A DNA stretch of 64,000 nucleotides from Sphingobacterium shayense (lineage in GTDB: Bacteria; Bacteroidota; Bacteroidia; Sphingobacteriales; Sphingobacteriaceae): positions 25,304 to 89,303 of the forward strand of contig NZ_JABMCQ010000002.1 in the NCBI RefSeq assembly GCF_013179575.1. Direction: 5' to 3'. A model generated the notes under the pieces. The model made no database searches. It saw only the letters and a list, made by a program, of their open reading frames with translations, and was not told the DNA's origin. The position numbers and the translations under genes are program-made. Below are positions 52,386 to 61,038 of this stretch, in pieces (position 1 is the stretch's first letter; the number at the start of each line of letters is the position of its first letter).

Positions 52386-53096
52386 TTAAATTCCTTTTCT
52401 AATCTTCCATGTTTTAAGTAATATAAATGCAAACAGTGCTCCTCCGACATGGGCAAGATGGGCGATAGACCCCCCTCCGTTAGAGAATCCTAGGTATATT
52501 TCTATTAGAATTAATATAGGAATAAAAATCTTCGCTTTGACAGGTACGGGAATAAAGAATAGAAAAAGGGGCATATTAGGGAAAAGGTATGCGAAAGCTA
52601 GGAGTAATCCATATATAGCGCCAGAAGCGCCAACTAACGGAGTCCCATATATTGATGCTAACGTCGAAAATTGTTCCTGAGTAACTTGTAGATCTGATGT
52701 TACTCTATTGTTTATCATATCAAAATTTAACAAGTCCGAAGCTTTAATTGTACCTGCAATTTGGTGTACTTCGAATGCTTGAATACCGTATTGTAAAATA
52801 AGGGCGCCAATTCCACAGATAAGGTAAAAATTTAAAAATCGCTTAGAGCCCAACATATGTTCAATGATTGGACCAAACATGACTAGTGAAAACATGTTAA
52901 AGAAAATATGGCTGAAACCTCCATGCATAAACATATAGGTAATGATCTGCCATATATGAAAAAATGGCGAGTCAGGGTAGTAAACACCAAAAAAGCGTGT
53001 GGATTGGTCGAAAATGGCGGAACCAATAAAACACAGGACGTTTATGATGAGTAGATTTTTTACTACTGGTGTTAAATTTGAAAATAGGTTATTCAT
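52386..53096 (-). CDS. Rhomboid intramembrane serine protease
   Basis: 236 residues, six or seven helices. The dyad is complete: Ser158 in GASGAIYG and His216 in AHLAHVGGAL, with FSHIFFNMFSLV carrying the HxxxN motif. Cleaves membrane helices; substrates unknown. Starts 13 bp after mutL and precedes the degenerate rhomboid by 140 bp. Confidence 0.95.
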   Translation of the reverse strand: MNNLFSNLTPVVKNLLIINVLCFIGSAIFDQSTRFFGVYYPDSPFFHIWQIITYMFMHGGFSHIFFNMFSLVMFGPIIEHMLGSKRFLNFYLICGIGALILQYGIQAFEVHQIAGTIKASDLLNFDMINNRVTSDLQVTQEQFSTLASIYGTPLVGASGAIYGLLLAFAYLFPNMPLFLFFIPVPVKAKIFIPILILIEIYLGFSNGGGSIAHLAHVGGALFAFILLKTWKIRKGI

Positions 53097-53109
53097 TGTT
53101 TTTGCTCGT

Positions 53110-54993
53110 TTAACGTTCGTTTTTATTAAATCGCTCAGATAACTCCTGAAGCGTTATAGTGATGATAATGGGCTTACCATGTATTGATATGCTCGGAGAT
53201 TCAGTCGCGAACAGCTTATCAAATAGTTCACCCATCTCTTGATTATTCAAAGGTGTTCCAGGTTTGATGGCGGCATTTTTCGCCAAGCTTCTTGCTAAGT
53301 TCTCTCGTTTATCTAATTGTAAAGCATCTTTATTGTTCTTAAAGTCCTCTAATAGTTGCTCTAGTATGGTTGTTTCATTTATTCCCGTGCCTAGATCAGC
53401 GGGGATACCATCGACTATAAAGGTAGATTTCCCTAAGGCTCGTAGTTGGAAGCCTAATGTCTGTATTTCCGGCAGTATTTCTTCCATTAAAGCAAAATCC
53501 GAAGCACTAAGTTCGACGGTTTGGGGAAAGAGACTCTGTTGGCTGCTACCTTGGTTGTTTTCGAGTTGTTCTCTGTATTGTGCAAACAAGATGCGCTCAT
53601 GAGCAGCTTGTTGATCGATCATCATAAAGCCCGAATGTATCTGGGAAACGATGAACCTATTGTGAAGCTGGAAAAATTGCTTTTTTGACTCTTGGGTTGT
53701 TTTTCCTTCTTCAGGCGTCGATGCCCTGTCGTTTAATTCTTCAGAGTTATCGTGGATCAGGGAGAGCTGCTCTGGCGTAGAGTGCTGGGATATCTGATAT
53801 AATGTATCCCAGTTTTTAGGCATACCGGCCTTTTTCTCCAATCCAGCGGCGTAATCGGAAGAGCGCGATGAAGTCTTTCGGTCTTCGAATGGATTGAAAT
53901 TTGGGTTAAAATTTATGGTCGGTGCTTGAATCTCATCGATGGGTTTTGTCGTTATAAAGTTGCTAAAGCTCGTTTCTTGGTCGAAATCTAGCGTGGGGGT
54001 AATGTTGTAGCGACCGAGCGATCGCTTAACAGCTGATCGAAGGATGGCATAAATAGATTTGTCATCTACATATTTTATTTCCGTCTTAGTAGGATGTACA
54101 TTAATGTCGATTTTTGATGGATCAATATCAATTGATAGTACGTACAAAGGATAAGTTTCTGCGGGAAGTATTTCTTCGTACGCATCCATAACAGCATGGT
54201 TCAAATAGGGATCTTTAATGAAGCGGTTATTGACGAAGAAAAACTGTTCTCCTCGTGTTTTTTTTGCATATTCGGGTTTACCTATAAAACCGTGTAATGT
54301 TATGATCGAAGTCTCTTCTTCAATCGGTACCAGACGCTGATTATAGCTATTTCCGAAAATGTGGACTATACGTTGTTTAAGGGTTTCTGCAGGGAGATGG
54401 AATAATTCATTTCCATCACTGTGTAATGTTAAAAATATTTCCGGATGAGCTAAAGCAATGCGCTGAAATTCATCGATAATATGGCGCATTTCCACTGCGT
54501 TGCTTTTTAGAAAGTTACGTCTGGCAGGAATATTGTAAAATAAATTTTTAACACTTATACTCGTTCCGTTTGGTACCCCTTCAGGATACTGCTTTGCTAG
54601 TTTGGAGCCCTCGATTTCAACAACGCTTCCAAGCTCATCTTCGATTCGTTTCGTTTTCATCTCGACCTGCGCAATAGCAGCGATAGAAGCCATTGCTTCA
54701 CCTCGAAATCCCATTGTACGGATGGCAAAAAGATCCTCTGCTTTACGTATTTTAGAAGTAGCATGCCTTTCGAAGCAATTTCGTGCGTCTGTAACACTCA
54801 TGCCACAACCATTGTCGATAACTTGGATTAAAGACTTGCCTGCATCTTTAACAATAAGCTTTATTTTATCCGCTCCTGCATCGATTGCGTTTTCAATAAG
54901 TTCTTTTACTGCAGAAGCAGGGCGTTGAACGACTTCTCCTGCAGCTATTTGGTTCGCGACCGAATCCGGTAACAACTGAATAATATCTGACAT
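53110..54993 (-). CDS. mutL: DNA mismatch repair protein MutL
   Basis: 627 residues. GHKL ATPase N-terminus: IAAGEVVQRPASAVKELIENAIDAGA, DNGCGM and TMGFRGEAMASIAAIA, then the MutL-specific FFVNNRFIKD. The C-terminal dimer domain begins near residue 440. The endonuclease motif, normally DQHA-x2-E-x4-E, reads DQQAAHERILFA from Asp460, with Gln for His and Ala for the last Glu, and the later CPHGRP-like motif is SIHGKP. First gene of a run continuing with two rhomboids. Confidence 0.97.
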   Translation of the reverse strand: MSDIIQLLPDSVANQIAAGEVVQRPASAVKELIENAIDAGADKIKLIVKDAGKSLIQVIDNGCGMSVTDARNCFERHATSKIRKAEDLFAIRTMGFRGEAMASIAAIAQVEMKTKRIEDELGSVVEIEGSKLAKQYPEGVPNGTSISVKNLFYNIPARRNFLKSNAVEMRHIIDEFQRIALAHPEIFLTLHSDGNELFHLPAETLKQRIVHIFGNSYNQRLVPIEEETSIITLHGFIGKPEYAKKTRGEQFFFVNNRFIKDPYLNHAVMDAYEEILPAETYPLYVLSIDIDPSKIDINVHPTKTEIKYVDDKSIYAILRSAVKRSLGRYNITPTLDFDQETSFSNFITTKPIDEIQAPTINFNPNFNPFEDRKTSSRSSDYAAGLEKKAGMPKNWDTLYQISQHSTPEQLSLIHDNSEELNDRASTPEEGKTTQESKKQFFQLHNRFIVSQIHSGFMMIDQQAAHERILFAQYREQLENNQGSSQQSLFPQTVELSASDFALMEEILPEIQTLGFQLRALGKSTFIVDGIPADLGTGINETTILEQLLEDFKNNKDALQLDKRENLARSLAKNAAIKPGTPLNNQEMGELFDKLFATESPSISIHGKPIIITITLQELSERFNKNER

Positions 54994-55000
54994 ACGAGAA

Positions 55001-55008
55001 CAAAGTTA
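55001..55008 (-). promoter_or_regulatory. -7 box 7 nt from the mutL start
   Basis: Minus-strand TAACTTTG, exact TAnnTTTG, ends 7 nt before the ATG at 54993, leaving room for only a 2-3 nt leader. No -33 TTTG. Confidence 0.48.
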
Positions 55009-55070
55009 CAAAAATGAGAGGTGATTCTATAGTGATTTGGTGGTTTCAAAGGGGCCATAATAGATCCTTT

Positions 55071-55113
55071 TAAAAAAATTAAAAATGGAGAAGATTATTC
55101 CATCTCCATTTTT
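55071..55113 (-). terminator. Terminator overlapping the uvrA stop codon
   Basis: On the minus strand AAAAATGGAGA (55113 to 55103) pairs with TCTCCATTTTT (55091 to 55081) and is followed by a T-rich tract. The upstream arm lies in the last uvrA codons. Confidence 0.85.
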
Positions 55114-57944
55114 AAGAAACGGGCGGTTTCGCTTACTGAATTTTTAATAAGCTCTTCTGGGGTGCCGGCAAACATTAACTCGCCACCACCATTTCCACCT
55201 TCGGGACCCATGTCAACTACCCAGTCCGCTGTCTTTATTACATCTAAGTTATGTTCAATAATGAGAACCGTGTTGCCCCGTTCTACTAATCGGTCAATAA
55301 CACCAAGCAAGACGTTAACGTCTTCAAAGTGTAACCCAGTTGTCGGTTCGTCTAAAATATAAAACGTGTTTCCGGTGTCTTTTTTAGAAAGTTCCGTGGC
55401 GAGTTTTACGCGTTGAGCTTCCCCGCCGGAGAGGGTCGTTGACGACTGTCCTAGCGTGATGTATCCAAGCCCTACATCATGCAGCGTCTTAATTTTTCTA
55501 TAGATAGATGGAATGTTTTCAAAGAAATCTACCGCCTCGTCAATTGTCATATCCAGTACGTCAGAAATTGATTTACCGCGATAACGCACTTCTAAAGTCT
55601 CCCGATTGTAGCGTTTTCCCTGACAGGTCTCACAGGGCACCTGTACATCCGGGAGAAAGTTCATTTCTATAATTTTCATTCCGGCCCCTTGACATGTTTC
55701 ACAACGACCGCCTTTAACGTTAAACGAAAAACGGCCGGGCTTATACCCTCTAATTTTGGCCTCGGGTAATTGAACAAAAAGTGTACGGATATCGGAGAAA
55801 ACACCGGTGTAAGTAGAAGGATTCGACCGAGGGGTTCGCCCTATGGGACTCTGGTCAATTTCAATGACTTTATCAATATGAGAAAGGCCATCGATACTTT
55901 TGTAGGGCATCGGTATGCCTTTCGCGCGGAAGAAGTGTCTATTTAAAATAGGGTATAACGTGCCTGTAATGAGGCTGGATTTGCCCGATCCAGAGACTCC
56001 TGTGACAAGAATAAGCGAGCCTAGTGGAAAGTCTACATCGACATTTTTTAAGTTATTGCCTGTGGCTCCTTTAAGCGATAATGTTTGTCCATTTCCGACC
56101 CTGCGACGACTAGGGATTGGCACTTCGCGCTGTCCATTTAAATATTGAGCGGTTAAGGAGTCCGAGCGCATGATTTCCAATGGAGTCCCTTGGGCCACAA
56201 TTTTTCCTCCGTTCACCCCGGCCTCCGGTCCCATATCTATTACATGGTCCGCATTTAAAATCATATCTTTATCATGTTCCACGACAAGAACAGAGTTCCC
56301 TATATCACGTAGGTTTTTCAGGGAACTTATTAACCGTTCGTTGTCTCGTTGATGTAAACCAATGCTAGGTTCATCGAGAATGTAGAGTACGTTGACGAGT
56401 TGAGATCCAATTTGAGTAGCGAGACGTATCCGTTGGGCTTCACCCCCAGAAAGTGTTTTGGAAGATCTATCTAAGGTTAAATAACTTAAGCCAACATCTA
56501 ATAGAAAGCCAAGTCTCGTACGAATTTCCTTTAGAATTTCAGCAGCAATAGTATTTTGCCGTTGATTTAAGCGGCTTTCAATTCCTTCAAACCACATGTA
56601 AAGTGCGCTGACATCCATACTTGCCAGTTCGGAGATGTTCTTATGGTCGATTTTGAAATGTAGAGATTCTTTTTTTAAACGAGCACCGTTACATGTCGGA
56701 CATTTTACTTTAGTACGGAAGTCATCAAGCTGTGGCGACTCGTCCGACCCTCTACCGTTTAATTCTTCGAGCATTTTAAATATACCTTCAAATTGCACTT
56801 TGTATTCCCGCGCGCCGTAGCTTCCATACGAGATCGTAAGATGAATTGGTTCTATATCGCCAAAAAGCAAAATATCGACTTGTGCATCAGTAAGTTTTTC
56901 TATGGGCGTCGTCAATGAGAAATCTAGCCTTTTTGCGACCGCCTTTACAACCTGAAATGTCCAAGACTCACGAGATGGTCCTAGAGGTAGTATAGCTCCT
57001 TTTTGTATGCTTAAACTTTTATCTGGAATCACAAAAGTTTTGTCAATTTCAAAGATATAACCTAATCCATCACATTTTTGGCAAGCTCCGTAAGGTGAGT
57101 TGAATGAAAATGAATTTGGCTGCGGTTCGTCATATGAAATACCGGAAACAGCATCCATTAGGTAACGGCTAAAAAAGTGCTCGCGGCCGTCTTTGTTCGC
57201 TATCTTTATAATTCCTTTGGAGGTTTTCATCGCCTGCATAACAGAGGTATAAAGGCGTTTAGATTCATCTTTAGAAGTGTAGAGCCGGTCGACTACTGTT
57301 TCAATGTCGTGTATTTTGTAGCGGTCAACCTGCATTTTTGGTACTAAATCAATTATCTCGCCATCAACACGTACTTTTGTATAGCCTTGTTTTCTGATTT
57401 GTTCGAAAAGCTCCCTGTAATGTCCTTTTCTTCCTTTTACTACAGGCGCAAGAATATAGATGGGTTCGCCATCAAATTCTTCGATGATTTTTTCTACGAT
57501 CTGTTCCTCAGACATACGTTGCATCAGCTCTCCAGTCTGGTAGGAGAATGCATCTGCTGCACGCGCATAGAGTAATCGCAAGAAATCGTATATTTCAGTA
57601 ATAGTACCGACTGTAGAGCGGGGGTTTTTGTTCGTGGTTTTCTGTTCTATAGAGATAACAGGGCTAAGCCCCGAAATTTTGTCTACGTCGGGACGCTCCA
57701 TTCCGCCTAAAAACTGACGGCTATACGCAGAGAAGGTCTCCATGTAGCGGCGTTGCCCTTCTGCATATATTGTGTCGAACGCTAGAGAAGATTTTCCACT
57801 GCCACTTAACCCGGTAATAACTACCAATTCATTGCGTGGAAAGGCGACATCGATATTGCGTAGGTTGTGCACGCGTGCGCCAAATACTTCAATTTCGTTT
57901 TGTTCACCTAAATCTATATGGTTCTGCTGCTTTAAGGAATCCAT
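55095..57944 (-). CDS. uvrA: Excinuclease ABC subunit A
   Basis: DNA damage recognition ATPase of nucleotide-excision repair. From ATG 57944 there are 949 residues. Walker A GLSGSGKSS (45-53) and the second GVSGSGKSSLITG; LSGGEAQRIRLA and LSGGEAQRVKLA signatures; two zinc modules (CQKCDGLG/CPTCNGARL and CETCQGAG/CETCQGKR). An in-frame TTG at 57968 would extend it by 8 residues and lies exactly 4 nt from the -7 box, but ATG gives a normal leader. Confidence 0.97.
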   Translation of the reverse strand: MDSLKQQNHIDLGEQNEIEVFGARVHNLRNIDVAFPRNELVVITGLSGSGKSSLAFDTIYAEGQRRYMETFSAYSRQFLGGMERPDVDKISGLSPVISIEQKTTNKNPRSTVGTITEIYDFLRLLYARAADAFSYQTGELMQRMSEEQIVEKIIEEFDGEPIYILAPVVKGRKGHYRELFEQIRKQGYTKVRVDGEIIDLVPKMQVDRYKIHDIETVVDRLYTSKDESKRLYTSVMQAMKTSKGIIKIANKDGREHFFSRYLMDAVSGISYDEPQPNSFSFNSPYGACQKCDGLGYIFEIDKTFVIPDKSLSIQKGAILPLGPSRESWTFQVVKAVAKRLDFSLTTPIEKLTDAQVDILLFGDIEPIHLTISYGSYGAREYKVQFEGIFKMLEELNGRGSDESPQLDDFRTKVKCPTCNGARLKKESLHFKIDHKNISELASMDVSALYMWFEGIESRLNQRQNTIAAEILKEIRTRLGFLLDVGLSYLTLDRSSKTLSGGEAQRIRLATQIGSQLVNVLYILDEPSIGLHQRDNERLISSLKNLRDIGNSVLVVEHDKDMILNADHVIDMGPEAGVNGGKIVAQGTPLEIMRSDSLTAQYLNGQREVPIPSRRRVGNGQTLSLKGATGNNLKNVDVDFPLGSLILVTGVSGSGKSSLITGTLYPILNRHFFRAKGIPMPYKSIDGLSHIDKVIEIDQSPIGRTPRSNPSTYTGVFSDIRTLFVQLPEAKIRGYKPGRFSFNVKGGRCETCQGAGMKIIEMNFLPDVQVPCETCQGKRYNRETLEVRYRGKSISDVLDMTIDEAVDFFENIPSIYRKIKTLHDVGLGYITLGQSSTTLSGGEAQRVKLATELSKKDTGNTFYILDEPTTGLHFEDVNVLLGVIDRLVERGNTVLIIEHNLDVIKTADWVVDMGPEGGNGGGELMFAGTPEELIKNSVSETARFLKMEME

Positions 57945-57972
57945 GTGTTTGTGTTCTGAATTTTGCAAGATA

Positions 57973-57980
57973 CAAAGTTA
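57973..57980 (-). promoter_or_regulatory. Candidate -7 box of uvrA
   Basis: Minus-strand TAACTTTG, exact TAnnTTTG, 28 nt before ATG 57944 (4 nt before TTG 57968). No -33 TTTG. Confidence 0.5.
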
Positions 57981-58072
57981 CAGATTTTTAGGCGGACTAC
58001 CGTGGGATGTAGTAATTGAAAATAGTAAAAACTGCATTTTGAATTCTGTGCAACGGTGCTTTAACATATAAT

Positions 58073-59149
58073 TTGTATTTTGTGGAAAATTATGTTTGGA
58101 ATTTGAAAAAGTTAGATCTCACTAAGAATGAAAAGGAAGTCGTTGAACAAGCTCTAGAACATTGGGTGGAGAACGGCCAGTTGGCGCCAGAACAGGTCGA
58201 TGGGTTAAAAAGCACGATTGATCAAAGGTCTTTTGAGTGGAAAGCACTCGCACGCTATGCCTTTTGGATAGCTCTGGTTTCGTTGGTTTTTTCGGTATTT
58301 TCCTTATTCGCTGACGACGCGTTAGTGAAATTCGTCGAGCGCTTCTACGAAACTCCGAATATAGTCTTTTGCCTATTGTTCGCTGTGATAGCAGTGGGAT
58401 TTTATCTGCTTGGTTTTAGAAATAAGAAGCGCTATCCTGATAAAACTTTTTCAAACGAAACATTAATGCTCGCAGGTTCATTTTCTACTGCAGCATCCGT
58501 TGGGTTTTTAGGACAGATATTAGATCGGAATACGAATCATTATACAATATCTTTTCTTCTGTCAATTTTAATTTATGTCTGGCTCTCTATTAAGTTACGC
58601 TCGAAACTTATTTGGGTATTCGCGCTTGTGGCCTTAGGCGTATGGTTTGCAACCGAGACAGCGTATCATAGCAATTGGGGATTTAAGTTTTGGGGAATGA
58701 ATTTTCCATTACGATTCACGCTTTTCGGTTTAATCATAACGGCCTTTTCTATTTGGGGACAGACAAAAATTAAAGCTATAGCTGCCTTTCAAGGCGTGAG
58801 CTACGTAATTGGCTTATTATATACAATGACCGCATTATGGTGCCTTTCTATTTTTGGAAATTATAGTAGTTTCGATCATTGGACGCAAGTTCGACAATAT
58901 GAAATATTTTATTGGGGAGTGCTAGGAACCCTGTTGTCGCTAGCTCTTGCGTTATATGGGATGAAGACAAAAGACCATGTGGCACGTGACATTGGTTTTG
59001 TTTTTTTTATCCTGAATCTCTATACCCGATTTGTAGAGTATCTATGGGATAATATTAATAGAACGATTTTCTTCTTGATATTAGCGATTTCGTTTTGGGC
59101 AGTAGGAAGATGGGCAGAAAAAGTGTGGCGGAAGGGGCAGCCTAATTGA
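58073..59149 (+). CDS. DUF2157-type membrane protein
   Basis: 358 residues. An N-terminal helical soluble part (EVVEQALEHWVENGQLAPEQ) precedes about 9-10 transmembrane helices, the DUF2157 layout. Function unknown. No ATG is available: possible starts are TTG 58073, GTG 58082 or TTG 58103 (which would read MKKLDLTKNE), and I could not decide between them. Divergent from uvrA; its stop overlaps the convergent OsmC gene by 8 bp. Confidence 0.82.
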   Translation: MYFVENYVWNLKKLDLTKNEKEVVEQALEHWVENGQLAPEQVDGLKSTIDQRSFEWKALARYAFWIALVSLVFSVFSLFADDALVKFVERFYETPNIVFCLLFAVIAVGFYLLGFRNKKRYPDKTFSNETLMLAGSFSTAASVGFLGQILDRNTNHYTISFLLSILIYVWLSIKLRSKLIWVFALVALGVWFATETAYHSNWGFKFWGMNFPLRFTLFGLIITAFSIWGQTKIKAIAAFQGVSYVIGLLYTMTALWCLSIFGNYSSFDHWTQVRQYEIFYWGVLGTLLSLALALYGMKTKDHVARDIGFVFFILNLYTRFVEYLWDNINRTIFFLILAISFWAVGRWAEKVWRKGQPN

Positions 59150-59558
59150 TTTTTAGGCTATAAGTGATCTCTACGCCTCCCGCGGCAAGCATATCGTGCA
59201 CAGAACAATATTTCTTAACAGCTAGATCTGCCGCCTTTTGTGCTTTAACTACATCAATTTCTCCTTTTAGAAGGAAGTTGATATGAATGTGTGTAAAGAT
59301 ATTCGGGATCTCATCTCTCCTTTTTCCTTCGACTTCTACCGTAATGTCACTTATTTTTTGACGTTGCTTTTGCAAAATCGTGTTTAAGTCAAATACACTG
59401 CATGAACCTAGGGCCATCAAAATAAGTTCCATAGGACGCACGCCTTTTCCCTCACCACCGATTGTATCCGAGCCATCAATATTTACCTTAACCGAAGATA
59501 ATTCGCTTGAAGCTTCGAAATGAACTGCTTGGTTTTTACGTTCTAAGTTTATTTTCAT
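59142..59558 (-). CDS. OsmC/Ohr-family peroxiredoxin
   Basis: 138 residues, complete OsmC fold. Reactive Cys53 (ALGSCSVFDL) and partner Cys118 (KKYCSVHDML) reduce organic hydroperoxides. It is of the YhfA-like OsmC subgroup by length and the PMELILMALGSC pattern. Convergent with the DUF2157 gene, the two stop codons overlapping by 8 bp. Confidence 0.94.
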   Translation of the reverse strand: MKINLERKNQAVHFEASSELSSVKVNIDGSDTIGGEGKGVRPMELILMALGSCSVFDLNTILQKQRQKISDITVEVEGKRRDEIPNIFTHIHINFLLKGEIDVVKAQKAADLAVKKYCSVHDMLAAGGVEITYSLKIN

Positions 59559-59584
59559 GTTTTAGATTCTTTTATTTTGTATTC

Positions 59585-59592
59585 CAAAGATA
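59585..59592 (-). promoter_or_regulatory. Candidate -7 box of the OsmC gene
   Basis: Minus-strand TATCTTTG, exact TAnnTTTG, 26 nt before ATG 59558. Confidence 0.5.
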
Positions 59593-59658
59593 CAAGATCT
59601 ATTATTAAAAAGATAATATCTCTTAATAGGTTGGTCCGGATATAGCGGGAGAGGTATG

Positions 59659-59692
59659 AAAAAGCTCAACTAGATATTAATTAGTTGAGCTT
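59659..59692 (-). terminator. Terminator of the fadL-GDSL operon
   Basis: On the minus strand AAGCTCAACTA (59692 to 59682) pairs with TAGTTGAGCTT (59672 to 59662), 11 bp with a 9-nt loop, followed by a T run. Confidence 0.88.
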
Positions 59693-59711
59693 GAAAATCT
59701 TTTAAGACGAT

Positions 59712-61031
59712 TTATGGAAATTTTACACCACGATATTGAGCGGCATTTACTTTTGGTATTCTACTGCTATAGGTTGTGTTAATAGCATCTATAAATAAAT
59801 TGGCCATTAGAGCGTTTCCCATTGGAGTTAAATGTATGCCGTCTAACGAGAAAGCATTTCCTGTAATGAAGGAAGCATTTACACCGATACCGTTGTATTT
59901 GATTCCAGGACTTTTTATTTTGTTTAAGTATGCATAAGCATCTGCGACCGCTAAGCCGTTAGTTTCAGCTACTTGTTGAATAGCGGCATTAAATTCCTTT
60001 ACACGGGCCTGAATGACTTTAACTTCCTCAGTATCTAGTACATATTTGCTTTCCACGGGGTTCAGCGGGTGTAAACCATAAGGAGCAGGGTTCTGCTCAC
60101 TTGTGCTGCCTAAAAGCCCGGCAGAGGAGAAAGGCAGTACGAATAAATCGGCATCGGTAGCCGCGCGTGGTTGCCCCGAGCCAGCTGTAATGTATATGTT
60201 TTCGATTTCCTGTCCAGAAGCAGCTGACGCTGCAACAATCAGAGCGTTACGTGTTACGGTCGTGAAGTAAGGGATAGCAGTGACATCAGGAATAGTCGCT
60301 AGTACGCCTTTTTGATCTTCCTGAGTTAACGCGTTTATGAAATTGTTGAGTAGCGATGTGAATGTAGCTGTTTCTGTAAGTGTTTTTGTTGGGTCTCCCT
60401 CAACTGCAACTGCGCCATTCATAGCGTAACCGAGAATATCATTGTTGCCCAACCAGAAAGAAAAGAAACTATGATCTTTTCCTGAGACATATTCTTGATA
60501 TGTTAACGTTTGTGGAACGTCATCAGGAAGTATTCGTTCGAAAAAGGGGTTTCCTATTTGAGTACCTACACCAGGTGCAAATGCTAAATCCATTCGCATA
60601 CCTGGAACACCATAATTTTCTATTTCGCCTGAAAATTTAGTGTATAAAGGAGTATTATTGGGACTCATCCCTCGTATCGCAAGTTCGGTAGTTACTGGTT
60701 CAAGCACAGGTTGTCCCTCCTGTAACGCAGTGAGTTGAAGATACCCTGAGCCATTTCTCTGATCCTCCGAAAATAGCGGACTTCTAAACTCAGTTCCACC
60801 AACTGTTTTGATTTGTTCTGATAATAAATTAGGGTAGGCTACTTGTTGCCCCTCAAGGTAAAGACCTCCATCCGCATAACCTGCGGTCAAGGAGTTGCCA
60901 ATTGCAATATATTTGGAAAAATCTGCCTGACCTGGTTTGGGTTCGTAGTCGGAAAGCTCGGGTTTACATGAGGAGGCTAGAATGATAGCCGATAGACCTA
61001 CTATTCCTATATTTTTATATATTCTTTTCAT
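59712..61031 (-). CDS. GDSL/SGNH-hydrolase lipoprotein
   Basis: 439 residues. Signal ends in the lipobox ASSC (Cys22). Block I is IAIGNSLTAG with nucleophile Ser47; a GNND block (FWLGNNDILG) and the closing DGIHLTPMGNALMA with Asp and His complete an SGNH esterase/lipase. Probably surface or periplasmic. It lies 7 bp after a FadL-family porin and is likely its operon partner, releasing fatty acids from esters (inference). Confidence 0.92.
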   Translation of the reverse strand: MKRIYKNIGIVGLSAIILASSCKPELSDYEPKPGQADFSKYIAIGNSLTAGYADGGLYLEGQQVAYPNLLSEQIKTVGGTEFRSPLFSEDQRNGSGYLQLTALQEGQPVLEPVTTELAIRGMSPNNTPLYTKFSGEIENYGVPGMRMDLAFAPGVGTQIGNPFFERILPDDVPQTLTYQEYVSGKDHSFFSFWLGNNDILGYAMNGAVAVEGDPTKTLTETATFTSLLNNFINALTQEDQKGVLATIPDVTAIPYFTTVTRNALIVAASAASGQEIENIYITAGSGQPRAATDADLFVLPFSSAGLLGSTSEQNPAPYGLHPLNPVESKYVLDTEEVKVIQARVKEFNAAIQQVAETNGLAVADAYAYLNKIKSPGIKYNGIGVNASFITGNAFSLDGIHLTPMGNALMANLFIDAINTTYSSRIPKVNAAQYRGVKFP

Positions 61032-61038
61032 AAATATA

